Made by a program: the position numbers and the translations under genes. 64,000 bases of DNA from a virus. The stretch covers positions 1-64,000 of the IMG/VR virus record IMGVR_UViG_3300013126_000027; one strand, written 5' to 3'. Of this stretch, positions 46,822-54,560 are shown one piece after another (the stretch's first letter is position 1; each line of letters opens with the position of its first letter). The notes under the pieces are model-generated. The model had not been told where the DNA came from and made no database searches. It saw only the letters and a list, made by a program, of their open reading frames with translations.

Positions 46822-47852
46822 TGTCAGTCTTCCAAACAGCAGTAAACCTAATACCAAGTTACCTGTCATCGTTTTTTCCGCCAAATGTCGGGCAAACCAA
46901 GTTCAGTCAGGACTCGGCATGGCAGAGTTACATACATGATGCGGCATCGAATGGATATGCGCTGCCAAATCGTTTCATGGTTTTCATTGAAAGTCCTTGG
47001 CTAAACGACAAGTTTGGCTTTGCACAGACCAACTTCGACAAAAGGCTTTCGTTTCGTTGCTGGAGCGTAAATGTACCTTCGCAGTATTTCTCGAAATTGG
47101 ACAGAGATATCGCCGGTCCGATTCGCAAAGTACCCTACACGGCAACATTTGACGAGGAACTTGCCATGCAGTTCTACTGCTCACCTGACATGGCCGAATT
47201 AGGGTTGTTCAGGAAGTGGATGGATTCCATAGTAGACCCTGTTTCTCGCTATGTTTCCTTCTACGATGACTTTGCGAAGGATACGAGGGCAACTCTGCTG
47301 TTCATACCAAACAATTACAAGACAATTGCAGACATTCAGTCTGCATATTCACAAAACAAGTTAAGAGGGCTTCGTTTTACCGAAGTGTATCCAGCAAACA
47401 TAAGCGTGAATGGTGGAACTGTCGAATGGGCAAGTTCAACCAAGCCCACATTCTTGAGAATCGGCTTTGCATTCAGAGAGGCGGTGGACATCACCACATA
47501 CGACAAGATGGTCAGTCAGCAGTTGCAGGACTTGGCTGACATTGCAGCAAACCCGTTGTCGAGCAATCTCACCAAGTTCATGCAGGATCAGGGTGCTGAA
47601 AACATCGGCATAGACGGCTCGGTGATCAGGGGCAGCGGAAGCCAAGGCATACTTGCAAACAGCGAGATCGCACAAACAACCATTGCAACAAAGACAGGAA
47701 ATCTTCCTGCAAATGGTCAGGCTTATGCAGATGGAGGCACGGTGAAGACCATAGACTTGGGAGGATTGGAAACATTGCAAGCGGGAGGCGGAAACACCAA
47801 CTTCCCTGCCGGTACTCCGTTTGCGAACAATGGTCAGGTTTCCGTTGCGTAA
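46821..47852 (+). CDS. gp54: Baseplate tail-tube initiator gp54-like
   Basis: 343 residues (T4 320). gp54 is a tube-fold protein that, on top of gp48, seeds gp19 polymerisation. PNRFMVFIESPW, then a SVNVPSQYFSKLDRDIAGP strand pair, FDEELAMQFYCSPDMAELGLFRKWMDSIVDP and a C-terminal FTEVYPANISVNGGTVEWAS match the tube-protein pattern also seen in gp19. The last 120 residues are Gly/Asn-rich and probably flexible. TAATG couples it to the upstream gene. It ends 34 bases before gp26. Confidence 0.83.
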   Translation: MSVFQTAVNLIPSYLSSFFPPNVGQTKFSQDSAWQSYIHDAASNGYALPNRFMVFIESPWLNDKFGFAQTNFDKRLSFRCWSVNVPSQYFSKLDRDIAGPIRKVPYTATFDEELAMQFYCSPDMAELGLFRKWMDSIVDPVSRYVSFYDDFAKDTRATLLFIPNNYKTIADIQSAYSQNKLRGLRFTEVYPANISVNGGTVEWASSTKPTFLRIGFAFREAVDITTYDKMVSQQLQDLADIAANPLSSNLTKFMQDQGAENIGIDGSVIRGSGSQGILANSEIAQTTIATKTGNLPANGQAYADGGTVKTIDLGGLETLQAGGGNTNFPAGTPFANNGQVSVA

Positions 47853-47857
47853 ACCAC

Positions 47858-47865
47858 AATAAATA
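47858..47865 (+). promoter_or_regulatory. Late-type promoter element AATAAATA for gp26 and tape measure
   Basis: CAATAAATA on the plus strand, 21 nt before the gp26 ATG, with AAGGAG between. It is the T4-like form (ATAAATA core). Confidence 0.65.
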
Positions 47866-47886
47866 CCATGTCTTAAGGAGATTACA

Positions 47887-48612
47887 ATGGCTATACCGAT
47901 TATTGCTACCCCAACCTATGAATTGACCCTCCCCTCCACCAAGAAGGTGATAAAGTATCGTCCTTTCCTTGTCAAAGAGGAAAAACTCCTGCTTCTTGCA
48001 ATGGAGTCAAAAGACCCAAAGCAGATTCAAAGCACAAGCAAGGATGTCATCAAGAACTGCACATTCGGTGAAATTGATGTCGAAACATGCCCTCCCTTTG
48101 ACCTTGAGTACATCCTGCTTCAATTACGCATTCGCTCGGTGGGAGAAAAAGTCTCCACGAAGATAAAGTGCCTAAAGTGTGATGAGCCTAATGTCGTGGA
48201 GGTTGATCTTCTTTCCGTAAATGTCTCGGCAAGCGAGAATCACAGCAATACCATCAAGTTGTCGGAAAAGATGGGAGTCATAATGAAGTATCCCAACATG
48301 GGCAACGAGGACTTGCTTGCGGCGGGAGACAAGGAAAAGGATGACCCTGTGCAGAACGCCGAACTTTCCATGAAATTGATCGCTTCATGCATTGAGGTAA
48401 TCTATGACGGTGACAAGACCTATCAAACCAAGAATTTCAGCAAGGAAGAAGTCATGGAATTCATAGAGAATATGTCGCAGGGAATGTTCCAAAAGATCAT
48501 CAAGTTCTTCCAAGACATGCCCGCTCTGCGTAAGGAAGTGGAATTCAAGTGTGCAAAGTGCGATACTGACAACAAGATCACCATCAGAGGTATTCAAGAT
48601 TTTTTTACCTGA
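47887..48612 (+). CDS. gp26: Baseplate hub assembly protein gp26 (chaperone-like, zinc ribbon)
   Basis: 241 residues (T4 gp26 208), of the T4_baseplate family; it assists hub assembly. It contains two CxxC knuckles, Cys95-Cys98 (CLKC) and Cys222-Cys225 (CAKC), which could bind one zinc. The N-terminal YRPFLVKEEKLLLLAMES is a conserved family start. The last codons are GAT TTT TTT ACC TGA. With the T of GAT this gives a T_TTT_TTT slippery heptamer at 48600-48606, and the -1 frame continues into the 63-codon ORF. Position, just before the tape measure, is that of tail-assembly chaperones in other phages. Confidence 0.9.
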   Translation: MAIPIIATPTYELTLPSTKKVIKYRPFLVKEEKLLLLAMESKDPKQIQSTSKDVIKNCTFGEIDVETCPPFDLEYILLQLRIRSVGEKVSTKIKCLKCDEPNVVEVDLLSVNVSASENHSNTIKLSEKMGVIMKYPNMGNEDLLAAGDKEKDDPVQNAELSMKLIASCIEVIYDGDKTYQTKNFSKEEVMEFIENMSQGMFQKIIKFFQDMPALRKEVEFKCAKCDTDNKITIRGIQDFFT

Positions 48613-48663
48613 TCATGCATTATGAGAGTCTGTCGAATGTGTTACAGACCAACTTCATAATGC
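48586..48663 (+). promoter_or_regulatory. Probable programmed -1 ribosomal frameshift signal (gp26 / 63-codon ORF)
   Basis: Three elements in series. A Shine-Dalgarno-like AGAGG lies at 48586-48590. A slippery heptamer T_TTT_TTT lies at 48600-48606 in the correct phase, 9 nt later. Ten nt further is a stem of 9 bp, GCATTATGA (48617-48625) with TCATAATGC (48655-48663), enclosing a second stem of 6 bp, GTCTGT (48628-48633) with ACAGAC (48644-48649). The zero frame stops at TGA 48610-48612; the -1 frame is open and reads YLI then the 63-codon ORF. The fusion would be 306 residues. The stem begins at the G of the ORF's ATG. Confidence 0.78.
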
Positions 48664-48806
48664 TGAAGGAACACAACTTCAGTCTCACGGAGATAGAGAA
48701 CATGATTCCGTGGGAACGACAGATTTACATAGGACTGCTGATAAATTATGTGAAGGAACAGAAGGAGAGAATGGATCAAGAACAGGCTTCGATGAAACAA
48801 GGGTAA
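48615..48806 (+). CDS. 63-codon ORF, -1 frame extension of gp26 (gp51-like place)
   Basis: 63 residues, helical and hydrophobic with NVLQTNFIMLKEHNFSLTEI, then MIPWERQIYIGLLINYVKEQ. A short protein of this look (PWERxIY) follows gp26 in many T4-like environmental phages. The ATG at 48615 has no ribosome site and its G begins a strong RNA stem, so independent initiation looks poor. Reading through the -1 frameshift, or coupling to the gp26 stop three bases upstream, are the possible routes. The layout corresponds to the GT extension of lambda-type tail chaperones. Expressed alone or only as fusion is not known. Confidence 0.75.
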   Translation: MHYESLSNVLQTNFIMLKEHNFSLTEIENMIPWERQIYIGLLINYVKEQKERMDQEQASMKQG

Positions 48807-48821
48807 GCCTGAAAAAGGACA

Positions 48822-51491
48822 ATGGCAGAGAACAATCCCCTCGAAAATTCACAGATGGACAAGACCCTTGGTGACATAAAGCAGCAAGGTACTGTCACCA
48901 ACAAGATTTTGGGCGACATATCAAAGCACGAAAACGACACGGGGGAAATGATTGGTGACTTGCTGAAGAACGAGAAGTCCCTCCTTGACACTATGAAGGA
49001 GAACAACAAGAGCATCAAGGAGATTGCCGATTCAAACAAGAGAATGGCTCATGCCGCCGAAGAGGAAAAGAGAGAAGCAAAGACGGCAGGGGGTGCTGGT
49101 ACCGTTGGATTTGGAAAGCAGTTGCAAGCCTCCATGAAGGAGGCGATGCGCGAAATCAGCCCAATGTATGCAGGGGCAACAAATCCGATAATGACTTTCT
49201 TGAAGGGGAGCAGCCTTGCAGGGGGAAACAAAGGTCTTCTTGGATTGGGTGGAGCGGGTGGTGCAAGCGGTCAGGGAGCAGGAATACTCGGAACGATTGC
49301 CGGTGGAGGAGCAGGATTTCTGATCGGATTCCTGACTCCCGTGGTAAAGGCGTACCAAACCTTGTTCAAGTCTTTCTACACCGGACTTTCGCCCGTATTC
49401 AATGTCTTGGGAAAAGCAGGAAGAGCGGTCTTTCAGACCTTTATGGAGACATTTCCCCTTGCCGATGAATTGAAGGGAATTGTCAAATACATCGGAGAAT
49501 CTTTCAGCATTCTTGGAAAAATGCTGCTTGGTGCAATGAAGTCAATAGGCGGCGTAGTTGATTACGGTCTCGTCATGTTGAGAAGCGTGTTTGGAAGCAG
49601 CATACCAAGGCTCAAGACCATATTGGGTTTCTTCGGTGACATGTTCACGGGCATAGGAGGAAAGTTGCGGGCTTTCCTCAGCGCAGACGGCATTCTCTAC
49701 GGCACCATGAATGCCATAGAGAAATTGTTTGGTTACGGGGCAATAGATCCATTCGTAAAGGCTTTTGAGTTCGCCGGAAAGTTGGCAAAGTTCTTGCCCT
49801 TCCTTACCGTGATTCCCACCGCAATAGAGACCGTGGTCTCGGCATTCAAGAAGTTTGAGACTGAAGGATTCAAGGGAGTCTTCAAGGCAATCATGGTTGG
49901 ACTGCTCAAAGGCGTTGCCGCGTTCTTCACCTTGGGACTCTCTGATTTTGCCTTGGACTTTGAAAAAATGTATTCCACCTTGTCTGCATCCTTGGACGGA
50001 ATATTTTCGGAGATATCAGGGGTTGTCAACCTGTTTGTTGATGTATTCAAGTGGCTGTTCGGAACAATGATGCAACTGTGGAACGGGATACTCAAGCCGA
50101 TATTCGTGTCTCTCTATGAAGATGCACTAAAGCCGATATTCGAAGCATTGAGTGCGCTCGGAGATTTTGCAATGATTCTCTTCGATGTGGTGTTCACGCT
50201 GCTCAAGCCGGTGATTGCCATAGCCAGATTTGCATTCAAGTTGATTTTTGAAGTCGTAAAGTTGGTTTACGATTTTGTGATCTACCCGATCATTTCCCTG
50301 CTTGTGCCGATCTTCAAAGTCCTGTTCAAGACAATAGGAATATTGCTGACTCCCGTGACTGCCTTGTTTCAAATATTGACCATAGTCGTTGGGAACTTCT
50401 GGAACAAGTTCCTCAAGCCCATCGTGAACTTCATAACTGACCTGTTCTCGGCAGGAGCCGAAATGGGTTCGTTGTCTGAACTCATAGGAAATGCATTGTC
50501 ATATTGGGGAGAAGTGATAAAGGCAGGATGGGACTTCATCATCGGTTACTACGAAATGATCACGGACACCATAGCCGATGCAATGATGTTCTGGTGGGAA
50601 CTCATAACCGACACATGGAACTATGTCTATGGACTGTGGGACAAGTTGACCGACATGCTTGCATATGGAATGCTGTGGTGGTGGGATGCTATAAAGTCCG
50701 CATGGAATTATGTGTACAATCTTTGGGATCAAACCACAAGTCTTCTTGCTGACGGCATGTTGATATGGGCAGGATGGATAGAACAAGCATGGGACTATGT
50801 GTACGGAGTATGGGATTCAACAGTAGGGTTGCTTGCCGATGGAATGCTCATATGGGCAGGATGGATACAGGATGGTTATGATTATGTCGTTGGCTTGTGG
50901 GAAGACCTGACTGATGCATTGGCATACGGAATCCTGTGGTGGCACGAAAAGATAACGGCAGCATGGGATTATGTCGTTGGCTTGTGGGAATTTGCAGTTG
51001 AAGCATTGGCAGAATCCTTGGAGCCTGTTGTTTCGCCCATAATGGAGTTCTTTGACTTCGTTGGAAACTTGTTTGGTCAATTGAAGCAATATGCATCAAG
51101 CATTCTTTCATTCATACCTGGCATGGGCGGTGGGGAAGAGACTTCCAAGGAAGTGAAATCGCCGGTTCTTGCGACAACTGCTTCATCAGGAAGCAAAATC
51201 CTAGAGGAAAGACGGCGGGAAAGAGAAGAAAGAAAGAAGCGACTTTCTGAGATGATTGCAAGGGACGAGGCTCAATACGGTGTTGAAGGTGCTGCTGCCA
51301 TGAGACAAAACCTCCGACAGCAGATGTCAGCGGGGGGAGGAGCGGCAGGAGGAGTTGGCATCACCAACATCGTCAACAATGCACCGACCACGAACATCAG
51401 CGGTGGCGGTGGAGGAGCGGCAATACCTGTTCCTCTTTCACCGAATCCGATCCGCCATGCCGATCCGACTCGCGCATTGATTTCAAATTAA
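48822..51491 (+). CDS. gp29: Tail tape measure protein (gp29-like) with Trp-rich repeats
   Basis: 889 residues. It sets tail length inside the tube. The first 90 residues are a charged coiled coil (KSLLDTMKENNKSIKEIADS). Then comes a Gly-rich stretch and a long run of hydrophobic, probably membrane-active segments (FLKGSSLAGG to IYPIISLLVPIFKVLF). From about 570 to 740 there are six tandem 29-residue units with a pattern WxYVxGLW...LAxGML.WW. The C-terminus is charged (RRREREERKKR) and then Gly-rich. T4 gp29 has 590 residues. It follows the gp26 chaperone region directly and ends at a terminator. Confidence 0.85.
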   Translation: MAENNPLENSQMDKTLGDIKQQGTVTNKILGDISKHENDTGEMIGDLLKNEKSLLDTMKENNKSIKEIADSNKRMAHAAEEEKREAKTAGGAGTVGFGKQLQASMKEAMREISPMYAGATNPIMTFLKGSSLAGGNKGLLGLGGAGGASGQGAGILGTIAGGGAGFLIGFLTPVVKAYQTLFKSFYTGLSPVFNVLGKAGRAVFQTFMETFPLADELKGIVKYIGESFSILGKMLLGAMKSIGGVVDYGLVMLRSVFGSSIPRLKTILGFFGDMFTGIGGKLRAFLSADGILYGTMNAIEKLFGYGAIDPFVKAFEFAGKLAKFLPFLTVIPTAIETVVSAFKKFETEGFKGVFKAIMVGLLKGVAAFFTLGLSDFALDFEKMYSTLSASLDGIFSEISGVVNLFVDVFKWLFGTMMQLWNGILKPIFVSLYEDALKPIFEALSALGDFAMILFDVVFTLLKPVIAIARFAFKLIFEVVKLVYDFVIYPIISLLVPIFKVLFKTIGILLTPVTALFQILTIVVGNFWNKFLKPIVNFITDLFSAGAEMGSLSELIGNALSYWGEVIKAGWDFIIGYYEMITDTIADAMMFWWELITDTWNYVYGLWDKLTDMLAYGMLWWWDAIKSAWNYVYNLWDQTTSLLADGMLIWAGWIEQAWDYVYGVWDSTVGLLADGMLIWAGWIQDGYDYVVGLWEDLTDALAYGILWWHEKITAAWDYVVGLWEFAVEALAESLEPVVSPIMEFFDFVGNLFGQLKQYASSILSFIPGMGGGEETSKEVKSPVLATTASSGSKILEERRREREERKKRLSEMIARDEAQYGVEGAAAMRQNLRQQMSAGGGAAGGVGITNIVNNAPTTNISGGGGGAAIPVPLSPNPIRHADPTRALISN
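50530..51051 (+). repeat. Six tandem 87-base coding repeats in the tape measure
   Basis: Six in-frame units of 29 residues each, starting WDFIIGYYE, WNYVYGLWD, WNYVYNLWD, WDYVYGVWD, YDYVVGLWE and WDYVVGLWE. The two central units (about 50700-50875) are the most alike, also at DNA level. Ends are approximate. Confidence 0.85.
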
Positions 51492-51498
51492 AGAACAA

Positions 51499-51520
51499 CC
51501 GCCACCCTTTCGGATGGCGG
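51499..51520 (-). terminator. Hairpin terminator between convergent tape measure and gp32 genes
   Basis: On the minus strand a 9-bp stem CCGCCATCC / GGGTGGCGG (one G-U pair) closed by a GAAA tetraloop, followed by TTGTTCTTT. On the plus strand the same stem has one mismatch and no U-run. It therefore mainly ends the gp32 transcript and may also stop readthrough from the tape measure operon. Confidence 0.8.
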
Positions 51521-51547
51521 CTGCATGACTCTCACGGATGGGGTTGA

Positions 51548-52477
51548 TCAGTCCTCTTCCGCCAACTTGCGGAAGTAGGCAAGGGCATCGTCCTCTCCCT
51601 CGTCCTCGCTTGCCTTTGCGGGAGCGGGCTTCTTGGCAGCGGGCTTGACCGCTTCCTCCGTAGCCTTGTTGCTCTTGGCAAACTTCTGCGACAGGGACTC
51701 ACGGACAGGCTCCTCGTCAGCCTTCTTCTCGGGTGCTTCCGTGAAGAGAACCGTGTGCAGACGATCCTTGAGTTCATCGTAGGACTTGAACTGATCGGGA
51801 GCCACGAACGCCTGTAGCGAATGCTCCTTCTTCCAAAGAGCCTCAAGTTCCGAATCCTCCCCGTCAAGCAGGGCAGACGAAGCCTCGAATGAACTCTTCT
51901 CGTAGTTGACATAACCACCGTCACCAATGGTTGCCTTCAACTTGAAGTTGCAGCCTTGCCAGAAGTCGAACGGATTGATCGGGTTCTCGTCATCGAACTT
52001 CGGGTTCATCTTGTCGTTGATCTTCTCAAAGATCTTCGCACCGTACTTGAAGAGGAACACCTTGCCCTCGTTCTCGGGGTGCGCGGGATCCTTGACAATC
52101 AGGATGTTGCTGATGTAGGACAACTTGCGCTTGCGGTCACGGGCGACTGCCTTGTCGGACTCCACGCCGCTGTTCCACAGTTCGTTGTTTCCTTCGCAGA
52201 TCGGACACTTCTTGCCAATCGTGGTCGGGCAGTTTTCGATCATCCAACCGCCCTTGCCCTTGAAGCCGTGGCTGAACACGCGCACCCAAGGAATCTCCTC
52301 TCCTTCGATTGCAGGAAGGAAGCGAATCACGGCATAGCCGTTTCCCGCCTTGTCGCGCTCAAGCGACCAGAACCGATCATCCTTTTCGTACCCACCCTTG
52401 CTGTTCAACTTCTCCATTTCCTTGGAGAGTTGTTCCGTCATTGTCTTTGACTTCTTCTTGAGGTCTGAGAATCCCAT
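51548..52477 (-). CDS. gp32: Single-stranded DNA-binding protein gp32
   Basis: 309 residues (T4 301). Coats ssDNA at the replication fork and in recombination. The N-terminal basic KKKSKT motif corresponds to the cooperativity (LAST) region. The zinc site is His70-x12-Cys83-x7-Cys91-x2-Cys94, in the same order as T4 (His-x12-Cys-x9-Cys-x2-Cys). DNA-binding core residues follow (KVFLFKYGAKIFEKI). The last 20 residues are acidic, ending DDALAYFRKLAEED, the protein-interaction tail. It has its own sigma70-like promoter and a hairpin terminator, as expected for a protein needed in large amounts early. Confidence 0.96.
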   Translation of the reverse strand: MGFSDLKKKSKTMTEQLSKEMEKLNSKGGYEKDDRFWSLERDKAGNGYAVIRFLPAIEGEEIPWVRVFSHGFKGKGGWMIENCPTTIGKKCPICEGNNELWNSGVESDKAVARDRKRKLSYISNILIVKDPAHPENEGKVFLFKYGAKIFEKINDKMNPKFDDENPINPFDFWQGCNFKLKATIGDGGYVNYEKSSFEASSALLDGEDSELEALWKKEHSLQAFVAPDQFKSYDELKDRLHTVLFTEAPEKKADEEPVRESLSQKFAKSNKATEEAVKPAAKKPAPAKASEDEGEDDALAYFRKLAEED

Positions 52478-52520
52478 ATGTTTAGTGTCCTTTCGTGTGT
52501 TTGTGTGAGAAGTATGGAAT

Positions 52521-52548
52521 AGTATACAGGTATCTAGGTTTCGGTCAA
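52521..52548 (-). promoter_or_regulatory. Sigma70-type promoter for gp32
   Basis: TTGACC (52548-52543), 16-base spacer, TATACT (52526-52521) on the minus strand, about 44 bases before the gp32 ATG, in the 67-base gap after gp59. No CTAAATA is present, which fits early expression. Confidence 0.75.
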
Positions 52549-53174
52549 GTGCTTTCGCACAGGATTTTCCTGACCGATTCCTTCAGATTCTGTAGATTGG
52601 CAGCGTGAACCGCAAACATCCTGTATCCGCGAATGCGCCCACGCATCTCGTCCCAAATGGGATCGTTTTGAAGTTTTGCATCCCAATGTTTCGTAAAATC
52701 CATGATGTGGTCAAGGATGCAGAATGTCTCGGGAGTGATCTTCTTCTGCATCAGGAGTTTCAGAATCTTGGGATGGTTGCTGTTCTCCGCGATGAACAAC
52801 TTGCCCCATGCATTCGGAGTGAACTGCTCATGTATCGATGAATATCGGACGAGTGTCTTGATGTCCTCACCGAACTGATAAGTCATGCGCTCGTTGCGCT
52901 TTCGCCATTCCAAGAATCTTTGGTTCGCTTCCTCACCGACCATGGAGCCGATCCACAGGTTTGGATTCTCATGCATCTGCGAGACAAGGAAACGAACCAT
53001 GCCTTCGTCCGTGCTGTGACGCTTTGCCAACTTGTCGAAGAAGTGGCGATCCTTGCGGTTTTCAAATGTCTGCATCTTGGGAGACAGCCTCCCGAACCTG
53101 AAGAAGTCATATTTGTCTCCTCTGAAATGCGCTTTCAGGGAGACATAGATTCTGTAGGCTTCATACCCGTTCAT
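52545..53174 (-). CDS. gp59: Replicative helicase loader gp59
   Basis: 209 residues (T4 217). Loads the gp41 helicase onto gp32-coated forks. The N-terminal MNGYEAYRIYVSLKAHFRGD, then FENRKDRHFFDKLAKRH and the FLVSQMHENPNLWIG segment are characteristic. A C-terminal helix bundle follows (ITPETFCILDHIMDF). The ATG overlaps the gp33 stop (ATGA). Cluster 33-59-32 is the T4 order. Confidence 0.94.
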   Translation of the reverse strand: MNGYEAYRIYVSLKAHFRGDKYDFFRFGRLSPKMQTFENRKDRHFFDKLAKRHSTDEGMVRFLVSQMHENPNLWIGSMVGEEANQRFLEWRKRNERMTYQFGEDIKTLVRYSSIHEQFTPNAWGKLFIAENSNHPKILKLLMQKKITPETFCILDHIMDFTKHWDAKLQNDPIWDEMRGRIRGYRMFAVHAANLQNLKESVRKILCEST

Positions 53175-53398
53175 AGGGGAAGTTTGGAGTCCTTCTTGAG
53201 GAGATTCAGACGCTGCCCTTCGACTTTGAGTCTTTCCTTGATTGGCTTGCTCAAAATCTTGGAAACCGTGTCAGGCTCCACGCCATGCTTCTCGCAGATG
53301 TGCAGAACCGCGTCAATGTATGACGGTTCCTTCTGCCGCTTGACGAATTCCTCGACTTCCTTTGAGAAGTCTTGGCTGATGTTCACTATCGATCCCAT
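53171..53398 (-). CDS. gp33: Late transcription co-activator gp33
   Basis: 75 residues (T4 112). In T4, gp33 bridges the sliding clamp gp45 and host RNA polymerase and allows gp55 to fire late promoters. The pattern EVEEFVKRQKEPSYIDAVLHI, then CEKHGVEPDTVSKIL, and a hydrophobic C-terminus (LNLLKKDSKLPL, clamp-binding type) matches the short gp33 of environmental T4-like phages. Its presence fits the many late-type promoter elements of the window. gp55 and gp45 are not in the window. Confidence 0.9.
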   Translation of the reverse strand: MGSIVNISQDFSKEVEEFVKRQKEPSYIDAVLHICEKHGVEPDTVSKILSKPIKERLKVEGQRLNLLKKDSKLPL

Positions 53399-53400
53399 GC

Positions 53401-53628
53401 TTACTCCGAGTAGGGGACTACGCCGATTTGTTCAATTGCACGGCGAATTCCGTTTTCCATTTCCTCTTCCGTCAGGAGCATGATCAGTTCGTCCCCCTCC
53501 TTGCGGAAGATGCGAACGCAATGATAACGAGGTTCACCCTTGGAGTCAACCTTCGGCTGCGCGGAATCCTGCGCTTTCACAAAGAAACCCTTAAGCCACT
53601 TCACTAGTCGCTTTAGCCAATTCATCAT
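53401..53628 (-). CDS. Small basic-amphipathic protein (unassigned)
   Basis: 75 residues. The N-terminus MMNWLKRLVKWLKGFFVKA is a strongly amphipathic, basic Trp/Phe/Lys helix that could lie on a membrane. The rest has RYHCVRIFRKEGDELIMLLTEEEMENGIRRAIEQIG, a small alpha/beta look. It overlaps the nuclease gene by 38 bases and ends 2 bases before the gp33 start. No family is recognised. Confidence 0.65.
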   Translation of the reverse strand: MMNWLKRLVKWLKGFFVKAQDSAQPKVDSKGEPRYHCVRIFRKEGDELIMLLTEEEMENGIRRAIEQIGVVPYSE

Positions 53629-54289
53629 TCACTCTTTCTTGAATTTCCTGAAAGTCGTTCTTTGACCAGTACAAGTCAATCGCCTTTTTCAAGCCTTCAC
53701 GGGCTTTCTTGGAATCCTCAATGAATTCCTGATCGACACCGCTGTCACAGGCAACGAGAATCACCGTCTGCGGCAACTTCTTCTGACCCGTTCGTTCGAC
53801 CCACATATGGGCATACGCACAAGCCTGTTGGAAGTAATTCTGAATGTCGGACTTTCGCTTTTCCTTTCGGGAGGACTTGAAGTCGATGATCGAAATGTTG
53901 CCATCGTATTCAGCGATGCAATCGTAGCGTCCTGCAAGGCGCAGGGTATCCGACCACATTGACTGCTCCTGACCGTAGATGTTGGTGATCTTGTCAAGAT
54001 GCTTCTTGATGAGCATGAAAAGGTTCTTATCGCCAAGCGGAGCAGCCTTCACCTTTTCGTGTTCGCCCTTGAGGTAGGCTTCGGTGATTTCGTGCAACTT
54101 GTTGCCACGGGCAATCGCTTGCTTGGAGATTTCCATGTTCTTGGGATCATTGCGCCATGCAGCCCAGAAGTCCTTCTTCTCAAAACCCGTGACCGTGGTC
54201 ACGGACGGATACCACATCCCCGTGGACGGCGATTCGTAAAAGCGACCAAGATCGGAAAGTTCGACAGAGCGTAGTCTTGGGAAATTCAT
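53591..54289 (-). CDS. PD-(D/E)xK exonuclease (RecB/Cas4-like)
   Basis: 232 residues. Nuclease motifs in order: RGNKLHE (His66), LRLAGRYDCIAEYDG (Asp123), ISIIDFKSS (Asp136-x-Lys138) and QQACAYAHM (motif Q-x3-Y, residues 155-159). This is the RecB-type nuclease core without a helicase or iron-sulphur cysteines, so it is not a full Cas4. The N-terminal WYPSVTTVTGF is typical of phage members. It is in the early operon with replication genes, so recombination or DNA degradation is likely. The ATG lies 1 base after the FmdB-like stop. Confidence 0.88.
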   Translation of the reverse strand: MNFPRLRSVELSDLGRFYESPSTGMWYPSVTTVTGFEKKDFWAAWRNDPKNMEISKQAIARGNKLHEITEAYLKGEHEKVKAAPLGDKNLFMLIKKHLDKITNIYGQEQSMWSDTLRLAGRYDCIAEYDGNISIIDFKSSRKEKRKSDIQNYFQQACAYAHMWVERTGQKKLPQTVILVACDSGVDQEFIEDSKKAREGLKKAIDLYWSKNDFQEIQERVNDELAKATSEVA

Positions 54290-54290
54290 T

Positions 54291-54560
54291 TCAATGCATC
54301 CAATCTTGGCGGCTAGTACGCATGTTGTGCCGTGGATGCGCTTGCTTCACCTTTGCCATGACTTCCTGCCAACCCTTGTCGGGCTTGCGAACGCCAATGC
54401 GAACCGAATCGCAGACAGCGGGTGCGCCCACGACAAGTTCTACTTTCTTCTTTCCGCAGGAGGGACACTTCTTCTTGGTGGGCTTCTCCATGTCGGCTAT
54501 GCGTAGCATCTGTTCGAATGCGTGTCCGCAATCCCCGCACTTGTAGTCATAGAATGGCAT
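54291..54560 (-). CDS. FmdB-type zinc ribbon protein
   Basis: 89 residues. MPFYDYKCGDCGHAFEQML with Cys8-Cys11 and a second pair Cys32-Cys35 (CPSCGK) is the FmdB/CxxC zinc ribbon pattern found in small regulatory proteins of bacteria and phages. The C-terminal half is basic (KVKQAHPRHNMRTSRQDW) and may bind nucleic acid. It overlaps the upstream gene by 14 bases. The function in phages is not known. Confidence 0.85.
   Translation of the reverse strand: MPFYDYKCGDCGHAFEQMLRIADMEKPTKKKCPSCGKKKVELVVGAPAVCDSVRIGVRKPDKGWQEVMAKVKQAHPRHNMRTSRQDWMH

Noticed and set aside
48600-48606. T-run at the gp26 end as a terminator U-run
   Set aside because: No stem precedes it; the strong stem follows it, and the tape measure lies directly downstream in the same operon.
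53591-54289. Full Cas4 or a CRISPR-related function for the nuclease
   Set aside because: The RecB-type motifs are present but the cysteine cluster of Cas4 is not, and no repeat-spacer array or cas gene is near.
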